Positions 5,743 to 7,951 of a stretch of DNA of 7,951 nt are shown one piece after another. Every line of letters begins with the position of its first letter. Positions within the stretch are counted from its first letter, which is position 1. The notes under the pieces are model-generated. The model did no database searches, was not told where the DNA came from, and saw only the letters and a list, made by a program, of their open reading frames with translations. This DNA comes from Paraktedonobacter sp035294465 (GTDB taxonomy: Bacteria > Chloroflexota > Ktedonobacteria > Ktedonobacterales > Ktedonobacteraceae): assembly GCA_035294465.1 (NCBI GenBank), contig DATGKW010000137.1, positions 1-7,951 on the forward strand. Direction: 5' to 3'. Position numbers and translations under genes: made by a program.

Positions 5743-6702
5743 TCATCGCTTGTCATCTACTTGCCTGGCAACATTGTGGAGCACAGCGGCCATATTGTTT
5801 GGCAGGGGCTGAAGATGTTCGGCGAAGTAGGCATTGACTTCGGCCCCTAGCAGCAGGATCACGGCGAAGTAGTAGAAAAAGACAAGGAGGATTATCGCGA
5901 AACCGGCCTCGCCCTGATAGCTTCCCATAAAATGGGTGATATAGAGTGGGAAGAGCGCCAGGAAGAGTACCAGCAAGATCGCGGAGAGTAATGCGCCAGG
6001 CCAGCTCCTTTTAAAGCTCACCTTCATGTTGGGCACGAAAGAGAAGATGGCCTCAAACAGAATCCATGAGAAAAACAGGCTGCTCAAGATACTTGCGATA
6101 CCCAGCAAGAAACTATTCTGCACCAGATGAGCTATAATAGGCAATTGGTTGACGGCTGAATTCTCGATAAGCGAAAGAAGCAGAGCTGGAATAGAGGAAG
6201 TAAAGACCAGCAGGGGGATCAGCACAACGAAAGCGAGCATCATCAGGATTGCTGTGACGTTCTGGGCAATCAGCTTGCGCGGATAGGTCTGATAGATGAT
6301 ATCGAAACATCCCTCCATGGCAATGAACAGGCGGGAACCGCCGAAAATGGAGGCGAGGGTAACAATGATCAGTAAGAAGCCTGTGTTTCTCTCCAGGGAT
6401 ATGAAGACAACTTGCAGGATTTTTGACGAGGAGAAGCTTGCAGGGAGAATCTGTTCAATCCTGGTGATCAGCTCGCTCTTCGCTGCCGGATCGAGTAATC
6501 CCACGGTGAAGCCAAAGATCGAGATGACCGCAAAGATAATGGGCACAATGGCCACTATCAAGTTATAGGCCAGTGCGGCTGCAGATTGCATTGTCCAGTC
6601 ATTGTTAAATTTGGTGAGGAAGCCCTGAGCGTGGTTGAGCATTGTATTGAGCGTGCCGTGCCGGGAGCTGACTTTCTTCGTCTGTGGCAGAGCGTTTTGC
6701 AT
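5743..6702 (-). CDS. YihY/virulence factor BrkB family inner-membrane protein
   Basis: A 319-residue protein with about six membrane segments (roughly 44-68, 108-130, 148-175, 190-220, 232-258, 265-292). Family marks seen: AAALAYNLIVAIVPIIFA (41-58), corresponding to the conserved A-x-x-Y...P first helix; FGGSRLFIAMEGCFDIIYQ (120-138), matching the FGSS...L..A.N.IY block; a PNMKVSFKRSWPGALL stretch (224-239) matching P-N-x-x-V...GA; and LLLGAEVNAYF (283-293), the GAE.N motif at the last helix. The family is often labelled ribonuclease BN, but that activity belongs to an unrelated soluble enzyme; the real function is unsettled (transporter-like). An AGGGA ribosome site lies about 8 nt before the ATG. 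Only 2 bp separate its stop from that of the convergent ABC permease, so the two transcripts must overlap or interfere at their ends. It is probably a single-gene unit. Confidence 0.92.
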   Translation of the reverse strand: MQNALPQTKKVSSRHGTLNTMLNHAQGFLTKFNNDWTMQSAAALAYNLIVAIVPIIFAVISIFGFTVGLLDPAAKSELITRIEQILPASFSSSKILQVVFISLERNTGFLLIIVTLASIFGGSRLFIAMEGCFDIIYQTYPRKLIAQNVTAILMMLAFVVLIPLLVFTSSIPALLLSLIENSAVNQLPIIAHLVQNSFLLGIASILSSLFFSWILFEAIFSFVPNMKVSFKRSWPGALLSAILLVLFLALFPLYITHFMGSYQGEAGFAIILLVFFYYFAVILLLGAEVNAYFAEHLQPLPNNMAAVLHNVARQVDDKR

Positions 6703-6742
6703 ACTTCTATCCCTTTTTATACTATCATCCCAGGTAGTCTTC

Positions 6743-6772
6743 GTTATAGATTGTTCAATATTCCTAGCTCAA
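6743..6772 (-). promoter_or_regulatory. Candidate promoter for the YihY/BrkB gene
   Basis: On the minus strand, TTGAGC (6767-6772) and TATAAC (6743-6748) are 18 bp apart. Each differs from consensus at one or two positions. Transcription would start near 6736, giving a leader of about 34 nt with the AGGGA ribosome site inside it. Confidence 0.5.
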
Positions 6773-6881
6773 GCACGTTTCGGCGCGTAGCGGCGTTTCA
6801 TGGTGATGTGGCTGGACTTGCAGGGTGTATGCAATGCGCGTGAGTCTTCGCCTGTTCTTGCCGGGTGTTCACAGGGCGGAG

Positions 6882-6947
6882 CTGCGCTGAGAGCCAGACA
6901 GACATGCAAGAAATGTTCTTAACATGCCTGTCTGGCTCTCAGCGCAG
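6882..6947 (-). repeat. 66-nt inverted repeat forming a long hairpin; possible transcript end or mobile palindrome
   Basis: Two 25-base arms (6882-6906 and 6923-6947) are inverted copies except at one pair, A6902/C6927. In a minus-strand RNA that pair becomes an acceptable U-G, so the RNA stem would be unbroken over 25 bp. The 16-base centre holds a further AAGAA/TTCTT stem (6908-6912 with 6916-6920) around a 3-nt loop. The element begins 20 bp after the stop codon of the right-hand ABC-2 permease. No T-run follows on either strand, so it is not a canonical intrinsic terminator. It could stabilise the 3' end of the permease message, halt transcription by another route, or be one copy of a dispersed palindromic repeat. 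Confidence 0.9.
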
Positions 6948-6967
6948 AGCGGGGAGATCGGACAAGA

Positions 6968-7951
6968 TCATGCCGCACTCACGTGCTCCTGGAAGCGGAA
7001 GAAGCGCAGGGCGATCAGGTAGCAGATCAAGCCGTAGGCGATCAGGCCCAGGAGATCTGGCAGCACGTAGCCGAGGTCCCGGCCATAGATCATGATGTTG
7101 TTCAGGCCATCCATGGCCCAGGACGACAGGCTGATCCTGGAGATCTGTTGCAGCCAGGTTGGTTCTATCCAGGACGGGAAGAAAATTCCACCAATGGCCC
7201 CGGAGAGGATCGTGATCAGCGAAACAATAGGATTGAACTGGCGGCGCGTTTTTACCACTGCAACCAGTGCGATACCCAGGCCAGTGACCGCAAAGCTGGT
7301 GGCCAGAATGATCAGGATCACGGCGAGCAAGTTGCCAATGTTGATATGGAAGAAGACGTAGCCAAAGATGAAGAGCAGGGCAATTTGAATCACGGTTAGC
7401 ACGAACTGAGCCAGCACCTTGCCGCCTAGCAGGGAATATTTCCGCACTGGAGCGATCAGCAGGCGGCGGAAGGTGCCGTCCTCTTTCTCCTGTAAGATCG
7501 AGCCGGCGACCGCGTTGAGGCCGAACATGGCGAAGAAGATGGCGTAGCCAGGCACGTAGAAATCAAAACTGCTGACTTTTGCGGCCTGTCCCGCGGTCAG
7601 CTGGACCACCTGGGCCTGGTTAGTTGCATTCACCCCGCTGGTACCGACGATCTGAGCGATCTCAGTTGCGTTGATGGTGCCTGGGGCGCAGTGGTTGCCA
7701 GGCTGGTTACAAACGGCCTCGACCTGCTTGATAGCAGCTGTACCTGCAAACGTAGCGCTCACTAGCCCGTTCACCGTCGAGGCGACAAGATCATGGATAA
7801 TGGTTACACGCGCGTCGTTGTTGTTGGGCGGTGAGTAAAACTGCACGAGATTGCTGATTGGCCGATTGTTCTGCGCGGCCTGCTCTACAGCGTCCGAGGT
7901 GCCTGCCGGAATGACCACGCCGGCAGCCAGGTTGCTGTTCGTATTTGCAGC
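6968..7951 (-). CDS. ABC-2 type permease, partial (N-terminus beyond right edge)
   Basis: The C-terminal 327 residues of an ABC-2 membrane subunit; the frame is open through the right edge, so the GTG at 7918 is an internal Val codon. Numbering from the edge, residues 1-130 are a hydrophilic outer domain with the VVIPAGTSDAV block common in this family, two cysteines in CNQPGNHC (81-88) that could pair, and many Asn/Gln. Five hydrophobic segments follow (about 131-150, 178-200, 206-232, 238-258, 298-316). The cytoplasmic turn EKEDGTFRRLLIAPVRKYSLLGGK (154-177) carries the family's E-x-GT-x-R-L-x-x-P-x...GK signature, which contacts the ATPase. The missing part should contain the first membrane helix, and the ATPase gene is expected further right. 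This layout fits ABC2_membrane_3-type drug or lipid exporters; the substrate is unknown. A 66-nt hairpin follows the stop codon. Confidence 0.9.
   Translation of the reverse strand, partial: AANTNSNLAAGVVIPAGTSDAVEQAAQNNRPISNLVQFYSPPNNNDARVTIIHDLVASTVNGLVSATFAGTAAIKQVEAVCNQPGNHCAPGTINATEIAQIVGTSGVNATNQAQVVQLTAGQAAKVSSFDFYVPGYAIFFAMFGLNAVAGSILQEKEDGTFRRLLIAPVRKYSLLGGKVLAQFVLTVIQIALLFIFGYVFFHINIGNLLAVILIILATSFAVTGLGIALVAVVKTRRQFNPIVSLITILSGAIGGIFFPSWIEPTWLQQISRISLSSWAMDGLNNIMIYGRDLGYVLPDLLGLIAYGLICYLIALRFFRFQEHVSAA

Noticed and set aside
5743..6702. Ribonuclease BN annotation for the YihY/BrkB protein
   Set aside because: The historical RNase BN label was a misassignment; this is a polytopic membrane protein without nuclease motifs.
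6882..6947. Canonical rho-independent terminator
   Set aside because: The stem is long and well paired but no T-run follows it on either strand, so it is listed as an inverted repeat with possible terminator activity.
7916..7918. GTG start for the right-hand permease
   Set aside because: The frame stays open to the window edge with family-like sequence, there is no ribosome site, and the first membrane helix would be missing.
1..7951. CRISPR array, tRNA, rRNA, transposase or phage genes
   Set aside because: No regularly spaced direct repeats, cloverleaf sequences, rRNA segments or integrase/transposase motifs were seen on either strand.

Overview
The window is ordinary bacterial chromosome of moderate GC. 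It encodes membrane-associated and transport proteins, with no phage, plasmid, CRISPR, tRNA or rRNA signal. The combination of a DUF4097-type beta-repeat membrane protein, a PIG-V-like mannosyltransferase, a large fused ABC-2 permease and a YihY/BrkB protein, with sigma70-like promoters and AGGAG-type ribosome sites, suggests a Chloroflexota genome of the Ktedonobacter type. That assignment is inference from gene style; nothing here is diagnostic.

Layout, left to right. (1) Minus strand, running off the left edge: a membrane-anchored DUF4097-like protein starting at a GTG near 1011. Upstream on the same strand is a 75-residue XRE-type DNA-binding protein (1127-1354), so the pair may be co-transcribed. 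(2) A 368-bp divergent intergenic region. (3) Plus strand: a 412-residue PIG-V/Gpi18-like glycosyltransferase (1723-2961), followed by a weak hairpin terminator candidate. (4) A near-consensus extended -10 promoter (3032-3060) drives a two-gene ABC exporter operon: an ATPase (3105-3938), whose stop codon overlaps the first ATG of a 601-residue permease (3935-5740). The permease is two six-helix halves joined by a long Ala/Pro-rich linker. (5) Minus strand, convergent with only 2 bp between stop codons: a YihY/BrkB family protein (5743-6702) with its own candidate promoter. (6) A 265-bp intergenic region holding a striking 66-nt inverted repeat (6882-6947). (7) Minus strand, running off the right edge: the C-terminal 327 residues of another ABC-2 permease with a large extracytoplasmic domain.

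How the genes may work together: the ATPase and fused permease very probably form one complete exporter (two ATPases plus one double permease). The right-edge permease belongs to a separate ABC-2 system whose ATPase is probably outside the window. The glycosyltransferase would act on a lipid-linked or surface glycan. The small regulator may control the DUF4097 gene. No substrate can be assigned to either exporter. I do not see a clearly new multi-gene system. The most unexplained elements are the 66-nt hairpin and the two-halved permease with its linker.
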